Below are positions 1 to 9,063 of a stretch of 64,000 bases of DNA, one piece after another (positions within the stretch are counted from its first letter, which is position 1; each line of letters begins with the position of its first letter). The DNA is from Glycomyces albidus (GTDB taxonomy: Bacteria > Actinomycetota > Actinomycetes > Mycobacteriales > Micromonosporaceae). Location: assembly GCF_009451885.1 (NCBI RefSeq), contig NZ_WIAO01000006.1, forward strand, positions 1 to 64,000, in the 5' to 3' direction. Both the position numbers and the translations under genes were made by a program. The notes under the pieces were generated by a model. The model saw only the letters and a program-made list of their open reading frames with translations. It did no database searches and was not told the origin of the DNA.

Positions 1-161
1 CCCGAGCCGGGGCTGCCGGCCACCGGGCCGTCGGGCAGCCGCCCGGGGCGCCTGGGGACGGCGCCGGGAGGCTGGGGGGCGCCGGGCCCGCCGGGACCGG
101 GGAGGCGGCTCCAGTCGATGCGGCGGTCGTCCTTCGCCCCGTCGGAGGGACCGGGACTCAT
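1..161 (-). CDS. N-terminal fragment of a protein, probably signal peptidase I (runs off the window)
   Basis: A minus-strand reading frame opens with ATG at 161 and stays open to the window edge (about 53 codons). The visible part begins MSPGPSDGAKDDRRIDW and is then rich in Pro, Gly and Arg, with no membrane segment yet. Many actinobacterial type I signal peptidases have a disordered cytoplasmic N-terminus of this kind, and lepB commonly follows rplS in this phylum. That context is the only reason for the assignment, because no catalytic motif is inside the window. I see no good Shine-Dalgarno sequence, so the start could lie elsewhere. Confidence 0.45.
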   Translation of the reverse strand, partial: MSPGPSDGAKDDRRIDWSRLPGPGGPGAPQPPGAVPRRPGRLPDGPVAGSPGS

Positions 162-196
162 GCCGTGAGCGTAGCGGAAAACGCGGGACAGCGAAA

Positions 197-220
197 AACC
201 CCGGGCGGATGCCCGGGGTT
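197..220 (-). terminator. Rho-independent terminator after rplS
   Basis: A perfect 10-bp inverted repeat (AACCCCGGGC / GCCCGGGGTT) with a GGAT loop. On the minus strand it is followed directly by a run of T. It ends the rpsP-to-rplS transcript, so the downstream lepB-like gene needs its own promoter. Confidence 0.85.
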
Positions 221-375
221 CCCCGAAAGTCGATGTGCCGCAGCCGAGCCCGGAGGCGTCGCTGCCGCACCGGCTCGGCTCGAAAGCCTCACCTCAATGC
301 GCAAGGCGGCTCGCAGGCGTCGCCGCGCTGCACTCCGCCCGTTCGCAGATGCCGCCGGGCGGGCGTCGCCGGGAG

Positions 376-726
376 CTAGAGCTCGCGGCGCTCCTTGATC
401 TTGGTGGCGGCCTTGCCCTTGCGGTCGCGCAGGTAGTAGAGCTTCGCGCGGCGGACCTTGCCTCGCATGGCGATCTCGATCGAGTCGACCATGGGGCCGT
501 GCACCGGGAAGGTGCGCTCGACGCCGATGCCGTACGAGATCTTGCGGACCGTGAAGGTCTCGCCCAGGCCGGCACCGTGGCGGCGGATCACGACGCCCTG
601 GAACACCTGGACACGGGACCGGTTGCCTTCCTGAATACGGACGTTCACCTTGACGGTGTCGCCGGGACGGAAGTCCGGCACGTCGGCGCGCATGGAGGCG
701 GCGTTCAGCTCATCCAGAATGTTCAT
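376..726 (-). CDS. rplS: 50S ribosomal protein L19
   Basis: Protein of the large subunit located at the 30S-50S interface. The 116-residue product starts [11 protein letters not shown] and contains the L19 signatures [10 protein letters not shown] and [10 protein letters not shown] plus a basic C-terminus ending RREL, all full length for the family. The ATG at 726 is preferred to a TTG three codons upstream: it gives the usual L19 N-terminus and has GAGGG nine bases upstream. It is the last gene of the rpsP-KH-rimM-trmD-rplS operon and is followed by a strong terminator. Confidence 0.97.
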   Translation of the reverse strand: MNILDELNAASMRADVPDFRPGDTVKVNVRIQEGNRSRVQVFQGVVIRRHGAGLGETFTVRKISYGIGVERTFPVHGPMVDSIEIAMRGKVRRAKLYYLRDRKGKAATKIKERREL

Positions 727-813
727 TGGTTTCAACCCTCGGTGATAAAAGTTCAGGAGTTCCGATCCGGGAGAGGTACCGCTTGAACGAACGGCACGTC
801 ACGGGGAACCGTC

Positions 814-1590
814 TTACTCTGCCACACCCTGCCCGGGCACGGCGAGCCCGGCCCCTTCGAGGAGGAGCCGGTCACGTTTGTCGAGGCTACCCGGGTCGAG
901 CCGTTCCAGCAAATCCGGGCGGGCCGTCGCGGTGCGAAGGAGTGCCTGGTCACGCCGCCACCGCTCGACCTTGCCGTGGTCCCCTGAAAGGAGGACCGGC
1001 GGGATCTCGTGGCCGCGCCACTCGGCGGGCCGCGTGTAGGACGGGGCCTCGAGGAGCCCGGCGTTGTGCGACTCGTCGTCGAGCGAGGCGGCGTTGCCGA
1101 GCACCCCGGGCACCAGGCGCGTGACGGCCTCGGTGATCGCGAGCACCGCGACCTCACCGCCGAAGAGCACGTAGTCGCCGATGGAGACCTCGGTGACCGG
1201 CATGCGCTCGGCCGCGTAGTCGACGACCCGCTGGTCGATGCCCTCGTAGCGGCCGCAGGCGAACATGAGCCACGGCTCGGCCGCCAGCTCGTGCGCCGTC
1301 TCCTGCGTGAACGGCCGCCCGGCCGGGCTGGTGACGAGCAGGTGCGGACGGGCCTCGCCGGCGTCGAAGACCAGCTCGTCGAGGCACTCGCCCCACGGCT
1401 GGGGCTTCATGACCATCCCGGCGCCGCCGCCGGCGGGCGCGCCGTCCACCGAGTGGTGGACGTCGTGCGTCCAGCGGCGCAGGTCGTGCACAGTGAGGTC
1501 GAGCAGGCCCCGCCGGCGGGCGCGCCCGATCAGCGAGAGGTCGAGCGGGGCGAGGTACTCGGGGAAGACGGTGACGACGTCGATCTTCAC
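814..1590 (-). CDS. trmD: tRNA (guanine-37-N1)-methyltransferase
   Basis: Methylates G37 next to the anticodon of several tRNAs, preventing frameshifting. The 258-residue protein begins [13 protein letters not shown] and shows the SPOUT trefoil-knot motifs: the [13 protein letters not shown] box (about residues 110-122) and [12 protein letters not shown] (about 137-148), which build the SAM pocket. Length is normal. Its ATG overlaps the rimM stop by four bases (ATGA), so the two are probably translationally coupled. The pairing with rimM, rpsP and rplS is the standard bacterial arrangement. Confidence 0.97.
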   Translation of the reverse strand: MKIDVVTVFPEYLAPLDLSLIGRARRRGLLDLTVHDLRRWTHDVHHSVDGAPAGGGAGMVMKPQPWGECLDELVFDAGEARPHLLVTSPAGRPFTQETAHELAAEPWLMFACGRYEGIDQRVVDYAAERMPVTEVSIGDYVLFGGEVAVLAITEAVTRLVPGVLGNAASLDDESHNAGLLEAPSYTRPAEWRGHEIPPVLLSGDHGKVERWRRDQALLRTATARPDLLERLDPGSLDKRDRLLLEGAGLAVPGQGVAE

Positions 1591-2099
1591 GGCAGGTCCA
1601 GCTCCAGCAGGCCCGGCGGCAGGTCGACCTTGATCGTCTCCGCCTCCAGGTCGACCTCGTCGACCATGTCGGCGACGAACGGGATGAGCGCCGGGAGCCG
1701 GCCCTTGCGCTTGACCACGAGCGTCTCGTAGGCGGCGCCGTGGTCGATGCGGCTGACGGTCCCGATCTCGCCGGCCTCGCGGTCGACGACCGCCAGTCCG
1801 ATGAGGAGCGCGTCGTGGAACTCGTCGTCCTCGGCCTCCAGCTCGTCCTCGTCGATCTCCACCGACAGGATGACGCCGCGGAGCGCCTCGGCCTCGGTGC
1901 GGCCGGGCACGCCCTCGAAGCCCACCATCGGCCGGCCCTGGTGCCAGCGCACCGTGACGGCCTTCATCGGGCCGTTCCTGGTGGCGTACTCGGCGCCCGG
2001 CCGGAACCGGACCTCCGGATCGTCGGTGCGGACCTCGACGACGACCTCGCCGCGCAGCCCGTGGGGGCGCACGATCCGGCCGACCACGACCTCAGCCAT
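1587..2099 (-). CDS. rimM: 16S rRNA processing protein RimM
   Basis: Assembly factor for the head of the 30S subunit that binds S19. The 170-residue product has the N-terminal RimM barrel ([16 protein letters not shown], residues 3-18) and a C-terminal PRC-barrel half ([17 protein letters not shown], about 114-130, then [14 protein letters not shown]). Length is typical. It overlaps trmD by four bases. A hairpin lies between it and the upstream KH-protein gene. Confidence 0.95.
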   Translation of the reverse strand: MAEVVVGRIVRPHGLRGEVVVEVRTDDPEVRFRPGAEYATRNGPMKAVTVRWHQGRPMVGFEGVPGRTEAEALRGVILSVEIDEDELEAEDDEFHDALLIGLAVVDREAGEIGTVSRIDHGAAYETLVVKRKGRLPALIPFVADMVDEVDLEAETIKVDLPPGLLELDLP

Positions 2100-2121
2100 G
2101 TAAACCCTTCTCGTTACAGCA

Positions 2122-2154
2122 CAACAGCCCCGAGGCGGAACCCCGGGGCTGTTG
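2122..2154 (-). terminator. Hairpin between the KH-protein gene and rimM, possible attenuator or processing site
   Basis: An 11-bp perfect inverted repeat (CAACAGCCCCG / CGGGGCTGTTG) with an 11-base loop fills the short gap inside the operon. There is no clear T run after it on the minus strand. It may reduce or process the transcript between rpsP/KH and rimM/trmD/rplS rather than end it. Confidence 0.5.
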
Positions 2155-2162
2155 CAGAGGAC

Positions 2163-2393
2163 TCAGTAGGAATCGACGACCTCGACGCGGATGCCGCGGC
2201 CGCCGATCGAGCCGATGACCTGCCGCAGCGCGTTGACGGTGCGGCCGCCGCGGCCGATCACCGTGCCCAGGTCGTCCGGGTTGACCCGGACTTCCAGGCG
2301 CTTGCCGCGGCGCGAGTCGACCAGACGGACCCGGACATCGTCGGGATGATCGACGATGCCTTTCACAAGGTGTTCAAGCGCCGGTCGCAGCAC
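2163..2393 (-). CDS. Small KH-domain RNA-binding protein (KhpA/YlqC type)
   Basis: A 76-residue single KH-domain protein. The RNA-binding GXXG loop is visible as VIGRGGRTVNALR (about residues 45-57), preceded by LEVRVNPDDLGT. KhpA-type proteins bind RNA broadly, often with a KhpB partner, and affect cell shape and ribosome biogenesis. The gene lies between rpsP (3-bp gap) and rimM, its usual place in Gram-positive bacteria. The start is GTG at 2393. Confidence 0.9.
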   Translation of the reverse strand: MLRPALEHLVKGIVDHPDDVRVRLVDSRRGKRLEVRVNPDDLGTVIGRGGRTVNALRQVIGSIGGRGIRVEVVDSY

Positions 2394-2396
2394 GGT

Positions 2397-2897
2397 CTAC
2401 TCCCCTTTTTCGTCGGACGCCTCGGCGGCCTCCGCCTTGACCTCTTCAGTCTTAGCGGATTCGTCGGCCTTCTCGGCGGACTTCTTCGACTTCGCCGCGG
2501 GCTTCGTGTCGGCGGCCCGGGCGGCTTCCTCCGAGACGTACGCCTTCGACGGGTCGATACCGGATTCCTTGAGGGCGGCCACGTAGAGGGCCTCCTTCTC
2601 GGTCTTCGGCTCGGCGACCTTCAGCGGTCCCGGCTCGGGCAGGCCCTTGAAGCGCTGCCAGTCGCCGGTCTTGCGGAGGATGGCCTTGACCTGGTCGGTC
2701 GGCTGGGCGCCGACGGAGAGCCAGTGCTGGATGCGGTCGGACTTGACCTCGATCCGGGACGGGTTCTCCTTCGGGTGGTAGATCCCGACGTTCTCAATGA
2801 CCTTGCCGTCGCGCTTGACGCGCGAGTCGGCGATGACGATGCGGTACTGGGGAGTACGGATCTTCCCCATTCGCGTGAGGCGAATCTTCACTGCCAC
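2397..2897 (-). CDS. rpsP: 30S ribosomal protein S16 with C-terminal extension
   Basis: Structural protein of the 30S body. Residues 1-80 are the conserved S16 core ([20 protein letters not shown], then [10 protein letters not shown] and [12 protein letters not shown]). The remaining roughly 85 residues are a low-complexity tail rich in Ala, Lys and Glu, giving 166 residues in total. Tails of this kind are common in actinobacterial S16 and are probably disordered. It is the first gene of the operon that runs to rplS; the 160 bases upstream, before the proS stop, should contain the promoter. Confidence 0.96.
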   Translation of the reverse strand: MAVKIRLTRMGKIRTPQYRIVIADSRVKRDGKVIENVGIYHPKENPSRIEVKSDRIQHWLSVGAQPTDQVKAILRKTGDWQRFKGLPEPGPLKVAEPKTEKEALYVAALKESGIDPSKAYVSEEAARAADTKPAAKSKKSAEKADESAKTEEVKAEAAEASDEKGE

Positions 2898-3057
2898 GTT
2901 CTTGTTACTCCTGTAATAAGGATCACGTTAGCGCAGACGCGTTCCAGGTGGAGATTCCGGATTCGTCGGCGCTGAAACCTGGCTTTGCGTCACGGTTGTT
3001 GAGAGGGCACCCGTCCCAAAGCTCATGTACAGCGACCGAGTCTAGCGCACGGGCGGA

Positions 3058-4464
3058 TCAGTACGACCGCGCCAGGTAGGCGATGAGACCGGACTCATCC
3101 AGGGAGTCCGGCACCGAGCCGTCCTCGCGCTGCAGGACCCGGACCGTGACGGCCGATTCGGCGGCCTTGCGCTCCCCTTCGACGCCGCACGCGTCCCACG
3201 GAAGGCGGGCGTAACCGGTCTGGGCGGCCTCGACGGCGTCCTCGACAGTGGACACGTCGGCGGTGTGCGACTCCCGGAACTCCAGGGCCTCGTTCCACAG
3301 CTGCTCCTGGGCGCCCTGGAGCGCGGCCGCGACGGCCTCGGCGAGCATCCCGAGCGGGATCGTCTGCTTCGTGCCCTCGACGCGCGAGACCACGGTCGCC
3401 TCGCCGTTCTTGAGGTCCCGGGGCCCGATCTCGATGCGGACCGGGTAGCCCTTGAGCTCGGCGTCCACGGCGCGGCGGCCGAAGGCCACGTCGCCGCGGT
3501 GGTCGAGCCTCACGCGCAGGCCGTCGCCCTTGAGCTCGTCGTAGACCTTCTTCGCCGCGGACTGGACCTCGTCGGTGTCCTTGACGACCATGACGCAGAC
3601 CTGGACGGGCGCGAGGTTCGGCGGGACGCGCAGGCCCGCGTCGTCGCCGTGGCCCATGATGAGGCCGCCGACCATGCGGGTCGAGACGCCCCACGAGGTG
3701 GTCCAGCCGTGCGCCTGCTTGCCGTCCTTGCCCTGGAACTGGATGTCGAACGCCTTCGCGAAGTTCTGGCCCAGCTCGTGCGAGGTGCCCATCTGGAGGG
3801 CCTTGCCGTCGCGCATGAGCGACTCGACCGCGAACGTGTTCAGGGCCCCGGCGAAGCGCTCGGCCTCGGTCTTGATCCCGCGCAGCACCGGCAGCGCCAG
3901 CACGTTCTCGATGAAGTCGGCGTACACGTCGTGGAGGATCCGCAGCGTGAACGCGTGCGCGTCCTCGTAGCTCTCGTGGACCGTGTGGCCCTCCTGCCAC
4001 AGGAACTCCGAGGAGCGCAGGAACAGGCGGGTGCGCAGCTCGTAGCGCATGACGTTGCACCACTGGTTGAGCAGCAGCGGCAGGTCGCGGTACGAGTTGA
4101 CCCACTTCGCCATGTACTCGCCGATGACGGTCTCCGAGGTGGGGCGGACCGCGAGCTTCTCCTCGAGCTCCTTGCCGCCGCCGTGCGTGACCATCCACAG
4201 CTCGGGGGCGAAGCCCTCGACGTGGTTCGCCTCCCGCTGGAAGTACGACTCGGGGATCAGGAGGGGGAAGGACGCGTTCTCGGTCCCGGTCTCCTTGATG
4301 CGGTCGTCGAGCTCGGCGACCATCCGCTCCCACAGCGCGAACCCGGACGGTCGGATCACCTGCTGGCCCTTCGCCGGGCCGTTCTCGGCCAGCTGGGCCT
4401 TGGCGATGACGTCCTGGTACCAGCGAGGGAAGTCCTCGCCCTGCGGTGTGAGTACATTGGCCAT
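3058..4464 (-). CDS. proS: Prolyl-tRNA synthetase, short archaeal/eukaryal-like form
   Basis: Charges tRNA-Pro with proline. The 468-residue protein from ATG 4464 (MANVLTPQGEDFPRWYQDVI) has the class II catalytic core, including RPTSETVIGEYMAKWV, the RTRLFLRSSEFLWQEGHT region (motif 2) and GVSTRMVGGLIMGHGDD (motif 3), followed by the anticodon-binding domain. It lacks the roughly 180-residue editing insertion of typical bacterial ProRS and ends in tyrosine (AYLARSY), both traits of the archaeal/eukaryal-like type. The frame is open upstream, but that part has no ProRS similarity. It is divergent from the P-type ATPase gene, 154 bp away. Confidence 0.95.
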   Translation of the reverse strand: MANVLTPQGEDFPRWYQDVIAKAQLAENGPAKGQQVIRPSGFALWERMVAELDDRIKETGTENASFPLLIPESYFQREANHVEGFAPELWMVTHGGGKELEEKLAVRPTSETVIGEYMAKWVNSYRDLPLLLNQWCNVMRYELRTRLFLRSSEFLWQEGHTVHESYEDAHAFTLRILHDVYADFIENVLALPVLRGIKTEAERFAGALNTFAVESLMRDGKALQMGTSHELGQNFAKAFDIQFQGKDGKQAHGWTTSWGVSTRMVGGLIMGHGDDAGLRVPPNLAPVQVCVMVVKDTDEVQSAAKKVYDELKGDGLRVRLDHRGDVAFGRRAVDAELKGYPVRIEIGPRDLKNGEATVVSRVEGTKQTIPLGMLAEAVAAALQGAQEQLWNEALEFRESHTADVSTVEDAVEAAQTGYARLPWDACGVEGERKAAESAVTVRVLQREDGSVPDSLDESGLIAYLARSY

Positions 4465-4618
4465 AATCAGGGATTCTACGGACCGGGCCCGTCCCGGCCG
4501 CAATCGGATGCGGCCGCATGGGGGCCCGGTCGCCTCCGCCGTTCGGAGGAGGAGCGAATCCGGCGTCTCGGTCGTTCGGCGGTGCTGGAGGACGGCGCGA
4601 GTCGCATAAGCTGTCGAG

Positions 4619-7021
4619 GTGACAACACCCATGCTGGCGGGCGACCGCGGCCTGACGGCCGCCGAGGTCGCCGAGCGCGTCGAGTCCGGAGCCGTCAACG
4701 AGGCGAAGCGCCACACGAGCCGGCCGCTCTCGGCGATCCTGCGCGCGAACTTCTTCACCCCGCTCAACGCGGTCATCGGCGTGCTGGCCGCGATCGCCAT
4801 CGGCTTCACGGCCCTGGAGGACGGCCTCCTCGAGGGCCTGAAGCAGGGGCTGTTCGCCGGCGTCATCATCGCCAACATCGCCATCGGCACGATCCAGGAG
4901 CTGCGCGCCAAGCGCACGCTCGACAAGCTCTCGCTGATGAACCAGTCGAACGCGAAGGTCCTGCGCGACGGCGAGATCCACGAGATCGAGCCGAACCGGA
5001 TCGTCCGCGACGACCTCGTCTACATCGAACCGGGCGACCGGATCGTCGTCGACGGGCCCGTGGTCGAATCCCGCAACCTCGAGATCGACGAGTCGCTGCT
5101 CACCGGCGAGGCCGACCCGGTCGCGAAGGCGCCCGGCGACGAGGTCCGCTCCGGGTCGTTCGCGGTGGCCGGCACCGGCCTGTACCGGGCCGAGCAGATC
5201 GGCGCCGACTCCTACGCCGCCAAGCTCGTCGAGGAGGCCAGCAAGTTCACGCTGGCCCGCTCCGAGCTGCGCGAGGGCATCAACCGCTTCATCAAGCTCA
5301 TCAACTGGCTGATCGTGCCGATCGCGCTGCTGCTCATCATCAGCCAGCTCGCCGACGCCGCCAACTGGCGCCAGATCATCGTCCGCACCGTCGCCGGGAT
5401 CGTGCCGATGATCCCCGAAGGACTCGTGCTGCTGACCTCGGTCGCGTTCGCCGTCGGCGTCATCCGCCTCGGCGCCCGCAAGTGCCTCGTGCAGGAGCTG
5501 CCCGCGATCGAGGGCCTCGCCCGCACCGACGTGCTGTGCCTGGACAAGACCGGGACGCTCACCGAGGGCGGCATGGACGTCGACGAGATCCGGCCCATCG
5601 ACGGCACCGACGGCGAGGGCGTCCACGAAGCGCTCGCCGCGCTCGCCGCCGCCGACGACAGCCCCAACCCGACCATGCAGGCCGTCGCCGAGCACCTGCG
5701 CGAGCAGCAGGTCGAGGACCCGAAGTGGCGCGTCATCGACGTCATGCCGTTCTCCTCGGCCCGCAAGTGGTCCGGCACCCGCTTCACCGACAAGGGCACC
5801 TGGCTCCTCGGCGCGCCCGACGTCCTGCTCGACCACGACGACCCCGTCGCGCTCGAAGCCGACGTCCTCGCCGCCCAGGGACTGCGGGTCCTCGCGCTCG
5901 TCACCGCCGAGACCGCCTCCACCACCGGCGGGGTCGCCGGCGTGAAGGCCCAGGCGCTCGTCGTCCTGCGCCAGCGCCTGCGCTCGACCGCGGCCGCGAC
6001 CCTCGCCTACTTCAAGGAGCAGGGCGTCGCCGTCAAGATCATCTCCGGGGACTCCCCCGCGGCCGTCGGCGCGGTCGCCGCGCAGCTCGGCGTCGAGGGC
6101 GCCGCGGACACCGTGGACGCGCGGCGCCTCCCCGAGGACCCCGAGGAGCTCGCGGACCTGCTCGAGCGCTCCACGATCTTCGGGCGCGTCCAACCGCACC
6201 AGAAGCAGGCGTTCGTCAAGGCCCTCCAGTCGCGCGGGCACACCGTCGCGATGACCGGCGACGGCGTGAACGACGTGCTCGCGCTCAAGGACGCCGACCT
6301 CGGCATCGCGATGGGGTCCGGTTCGGCCGCGGCGCGGTCGGTCGCGCAGGTCGTGCTCCTGGACGACGAGTTCGCGACCCTGCCGCACGTGGTGGACGAG
6401 GGCCGCCGGGTGCTCGGCAACATCGGGCGGGTCTCGAACCTGTTCCTGACCAAGACCGTGTACGCGATCTCCTTGGCGCTGTTCATCGCCGTCGGGGCGA
6501 CGGTCGCGTGGATCGCCGGCGGCGAGCCGCTGCCGTACCCGTTCCTGCCGATCCACCAGTCGCTCATCAACCTGTTCACGATCGGCCTGCCGGCGTTCTT
6601 CCTCGCGCTCGCGCCGACGTTCGAGAAGGCGAAGCCGAACTTCGTGCGGCGGGTCCTGAAGTTCGCGATCCCGGCCGGGATCTGCTGCGCGGTCCCGACG
6701 TTCGCGGTGTACCTGGCGGCGCTCGCGCACGACGGCTACGACTCGGACCTGCCGCAGACGACCGCGGCGATCACGCTGTTCGTACTCGCGCTGGTGGCGC
6801 TGGCGCTCACGGCGCGGCCGTACGTGTGGTGGAAGGGCCTGCTGGTCGGCGGCTGCGCCGGGGCGTTCCTCCTGGTGCTGGCGGTGCCGCCGTTCGCGCG
6901 CTTCTACGAACTGCAGCTGCCGGGTGCGTGGAACACCACGGCGGCGATGATCGCGATCGGCTCCGGCACGGCGGCGCTGCTGTTCTGGCTGGTCGTGCGC
7001 CCGAAGCACCTGCGCGACTGA
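4619..7021 (+). CDS. Cation-transporting P-type ATPase, CtpE-like
   Basis: An 800-residue HAD-superfamily ion pump. Visible elements are the actuator LLTGEAD motif (about residue 163), the phosphorylated aspartate in DKTGTLTEGG (Asp309), the hinge TGDGVNDVLALKDADLGIAMGSG (about 546-568) and paired hydrophobic helices at about 50-95, 225-285 and 610-790. There is no N-terminal heavy-metal (CXXC) domain, and the transmembrane PEGL motif (IPEGLVLLTS) replaces the CPC of copper pumps. Size and layout resemble mycobacterial CtpE, implicated in calcium uptake; the substrate here is inference. The start is GTG 4619, though an in-frame ATG at 4631 is possible. Confidence 0.88.
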   Translation: MTTPMLAGDRGLTAAEVAERVESGAVNEAKRHTSRPLSAILRANFFTPLNAVIGVLAAIAIGFTALEDGLLEGLKQGLFAGVIIANIAIGTIQELRAKRTLDKLSLMNQSNAKVLRDGEIHEIEPNRIVRDDLVYIEPGDRIVVDGPVVESRNLEIDESLLTGEADPVAKAPGDEVRSGSFAVAGTGLYRAEQIGADSYAAKLVEEASKFTLARSELREGINRFIKLINWLIVPIALLLIISQLADAANWRQIIVRTVAGIVPMIPEGLVLLTSVAFAVGVIRLGARKCLVQELPAIEGLARTDVLCLDKTGTLTEGGMDVDEIRPIDGTDGEGVHEALAALAAADDSPNPTMQAVAEHLREQQVEDPKWRVIDVMPFSSARKWSGTRFTDKGTWLLGAPDVLLDHDDPVALEADVLAAQGLRVLALVTAETASTTGGVAGVKAQALVVLRQRLRSTAAATLAYFKEQGVAVKIISGDSPAAVGAVAAQLGVEGAADTVDARRLPEDPEELADLLERSTIFGRVQPHQKQAFVKALQSRGHTVAMTGDGVNDVLALKDADLGIAMGSGSAAARSVAQVVLLDDEFATLPHVVDEGRRVLGNIGRVSNLFLTKTVYAISLALFIAVGATVAWIAGGEPLPYPFLPIHQSLINLFTIGLPAFFLALAPTFEKAKPNFVRRVLKFAIPAGICCAVPTFAVYLAALAHDGYDSDLPQTTAAITLFVLALVALALTARPYVWWKGLLVGGCAGAFLLVLAVPPFARFYELQLPGAWNTTAAMIAIGSGTAALLFWLVVRPKHLRD

Positions 7022-7037
7022 CCGCTGCGACGCATCG

Positions 7038-7074
7038 GCGAGGCCCCGCTACACGCGATGTAGCGGGGCCTCGC
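7038..7074 (+). terminator. Terminator after the P-type ATPase
   Basis: A perfect 14-bp inverted repeat (GCGAGGCCCCGCTA / TAGCGGGGCCTCGC) with a 9-base loop, starting 17 bases past the ATPase stop. The following GGTTTC gives only a short T run. Confidence 0.8.
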
Positions 7075-7095
7075 GGTTTCTGGCGGGGCGTGTAG

Positions 7096-7138
7096 CGCCT
7101 CCTGGGTGAGAGCAACTGAGCGAATCACCCAGGAGGCG
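7096..7138 (+). promoter_or_regulatory. Inverted repeat covering the ribosome binding site of the ABC operon
   Basis: A perfect 14-bp repeat: CGCCTCCTGGGTGA at 7096-7109 and TCACCCAGGAGGCG at 7125-7138, with a 15-base spacer. The right arm contains AGGAGG (7131-7136), the Shine-Dalgarno sequence of the ABC ATPase whose ATG is at 7142. As RNA, the left arm would pair with and hide the ribosome binding site. As DNA, it could be an operator for a dimeric repressor. Which of the two applies cannot be decided by reading. Confidence 0.65.
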
Positions 7139-7141
7139 GAC

Positions 7142-8101
7142 ATGTCGCAGCGCGACCTCGCGATCCGAGCCGAAGGGCTCGTCAAGCACTTCAAGGACGT
7201 CAAGGCCGTCGACGGCGTGGACCTGGAGGTCCCGGCCGGCACGGTGTACGGCGTGCTCGGCCCGAACGGGGCCGGCAAGACCACCACGGTCCGGATGCTG
7301 GCCACCCTGCTGCGTCCGGACGCCGGGAGCGCGACCGTGTTCGGCCGCGACCTGATCGCCGACGCCGCCGCCGTGCGGTCCCAGGTGAGCCTCACCGGGC
7401 AGTACGCGTCGCTGGACGAGGACCTGACCGGCGTCGAGAACCTGATCCTGCTGTCGCGCCTGTACGGCTACGCGAAGCCGGCCGCGCGGGAGCGCGCCGC
7501 GGACCTGCTGGAGGCGTTCGGCCTGTCGCACGCGGCCGGCAAGCAGGTGAAGGCGTACTCCGGCGGTATGCGCCGGCGCCTGGACATCGCCGCGTCGATC
7601 ATCGTGACGCCGAAGCTCCTGTTCCTGGACGAGCCGACCACGGGCCTGGACCCGCGGAGCCGGAACCAGGTGTGGGAGGTCGTCCGCACGATCGTCGCCG
7701 AGGGCACCACGGTGCTGCTGACGACGCAGTACCTCGAGGAGGCCGACCAGCTCGCGAGCCGCATCGCGGTCATCGACACCGGCAGGGTCATCGCCGAGGG
7801 CACGCCGGGGCAGCTCAAGTCGTCGGTGGGCGCGGGCTCGATCCGGGTCCGGCTGCACCACGCGGACCAGCGCGACCACGCGCAGGCGGTGCTCGCGGGC
7901 GCGCTCGGCGCGGACGTGGAGCTCGACGACGACCCGGTGTCGGTCACGGCGCGGCTCGCGCCCGGCGAGGACACCGCCGCGCAGGGCTCGCAGGCCCTCG
8001 GGGAGCTGGCCCGCGCCGGGATCCTCGTCGACGACTTCTCGCTGGGCCAGCCGAGCCTGGACGAGGTGTTCCTGGCCCTCACCAACCGCGTCCAAGCCTG
8101 A
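7142..8101 (+). CDS. ABC transporter ATP-binding protein, DrrA-type
   Basis: A 319-residue ATPase that should power export through the permease encoded next. It has a Walker A motif GPNGAGKTT (about residue 41), the signature [15 protein letters not shown] (about 139-153), a Walker [14 protein letters not shown], and an [21 protein letters not shown]-loop region. The C-terminal part ([14 protein letters not shown]) is the conserved tail of the daunorubicin-resistance (DrrA) subfamily. ATG 7142 is chosen because AGGAGG lies five bases upstream; an upstream GTG would put the start inside the regulatory repeat. Drug export is the family theme, but no substrate can be read from the sequence. Confidence 0.92.
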   Translation: MSQRDLAIRAEGLVKHFKDVKAVDGVDLEVPAGTVYGVLGPNGAGKTTTVRMLATLLRPDAGSATVFGRDLIADAAAVRSQVSLTGQYASLDEDLTGVENLILLSRLYGYAKPAARERAADLLEAFGLSHAAGKQVKAYSGGMRRRLDIAASIIVTPKLLFLDEPTTGLDPRSRNQVWEVVRTIVAEGTTVLLTTQYLEEADQLASRIAVIDTGRVIAEGTPGQLKSSVGAGSIRVRLHHADQRDHAQAVLAGALGADVELDDDPVSVTARLAPGEDTAAQGSQALGELARAGILVDDFSLGQPSLDEVFLALTNRVQA

Positions 8102-8134
8102 GCGACGCACGGACTTCAAGGAAGGACTACCGCA

Positions 8135-8992
8135 ATGACCGTTACGCAGACCGACACCAAGTCCGATGCCGATGCTCCGGCACCGGTCGAGAAGGAGCAC
8201 CTGCGCCGGCTCCTGGCGACGGGCGAGCGCCCGGCCGCGCCGAGCGCGTTCACGTCGGCGCAGGTGTTCGCCTGGCGTTCGATGCTGAAGATCAAGCACG
8301 TGCCCGAGCAGCTGTTCGACATCCTGCTGTTCCCGATCATGATGCTGCTGATGTTCACGTACCTGTTCGGCGGCGCGATCGCCGGCGGCACGGTTGACTA
8401 CCTGCAGTTCCTGCTGCCGGGCATCATGGTGATGAGCATCGTGATGACGACGATGTACACCGGCATGAGCGTGAACATTGACATCAACAAGGGCGTGTCG
8501 GACCGGTTCCGGACGCTGCCGATCTGGCGGGCCGCGCCGATGGTCGGGTACCTGCTGGCGGACCTGTTCCGGTACGCGGCGGCCGGGGCGATCATGTTCG
8601 GCACCGGGATGATCATGGGCTACCGGCCCGAGGGCGGCGCGGCCGGCGTGCTCCTGGGCGTGGCGCTGCTGCTGGTGTTCTGCTTCTCGTTCTCGTGGCT
8701 GTGGACCTGGCTAGGCCTGATCACGCGGTCGGAGAAGACCGTCATGTCGATCTCGATGTCGATCATGTTCCCGCTGACGTTCCTGTCGAACATCATGGTC
8801 GACCCGTCGACGATGCCCGGCTGGCTCCAGCCGGTCGTGAAGAACACGCCGATCAGCCAGCTCGTGGACGGGGTGCGGGGCCTGTTCGACGGGAACGTCG
8901 ACTCCGGCTCGGTGCTGACGACGCTCATCTGGTCGGGCGGGTTCATCGCGGTGTTCGGGTTCCTGACGATCAGGGCCTACAACCGCAAGTAG
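8135..8992 (+). CDS. ABC transporter permease, DrrB-type
   Basis: A 285-residue inner-membrane subunit with about six hydrophobic helices (for example around residues 64-90, 100-120, 150-175, 182-205, 215-230 and 260-280) and a polar N-terminal 45 residues. The family motif of ABC-2 permeases is visible in the GVSDRFRTLPIWRAAPM loop between helices 2 and 3. The start has AAGGAAGG upstream. It follows the ATPase by 33 bp, forming a two-gene DrrAB-like exporter unit. Confidence 0.92.
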   Translation: MTVTQTDTKSDADAPAPVEKEHLRRLLATGERPAAPSAFTSAQVFAWRSMLKIKHVPEQLFDILLFPIMMLLMFTYLFGGAIAGGTVDYLQFLLPGIMVMSIVMTTMYTGMSVNIDINKGVSDRFRTLPIWRAAPMVGYLLADLFRYAAAGAIMFGTGMIMGYRPEGGAAGVLLGVALLLVFCFSFSWLWTWLGLITRSEKTVMSISMSIMFPLTFLSNIMVDPSTMPGWLQPVVKNTPISQLVDGVRGLFDGNVDSGSVLTTLIWSGGFIAVFGFLTIRAYNRK

Positions 8993-9014
8993 ACCTCATT
9001 GCAACACCCGGCGG

Positions 9015-9042
9015 GGCCGGGCGGGCGGCGGCCCGCCCGGCC
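9015..9042. terminator. Bidirectional hairpin between convergent genes
   Basis: A perfect 12-bp stem (GGCCGGGCGGGC / GCCCGCCCGGCC) with a GGCG loop lies midway in the 71-bp gap between the ABC permease (plus) and the AAA-type ATPase gene (minus). It has no T run but is extremely stable. Confidence 0.65.
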
Positions 9043-9063
9043 TCACTGCGCTGCGGGGATTCA

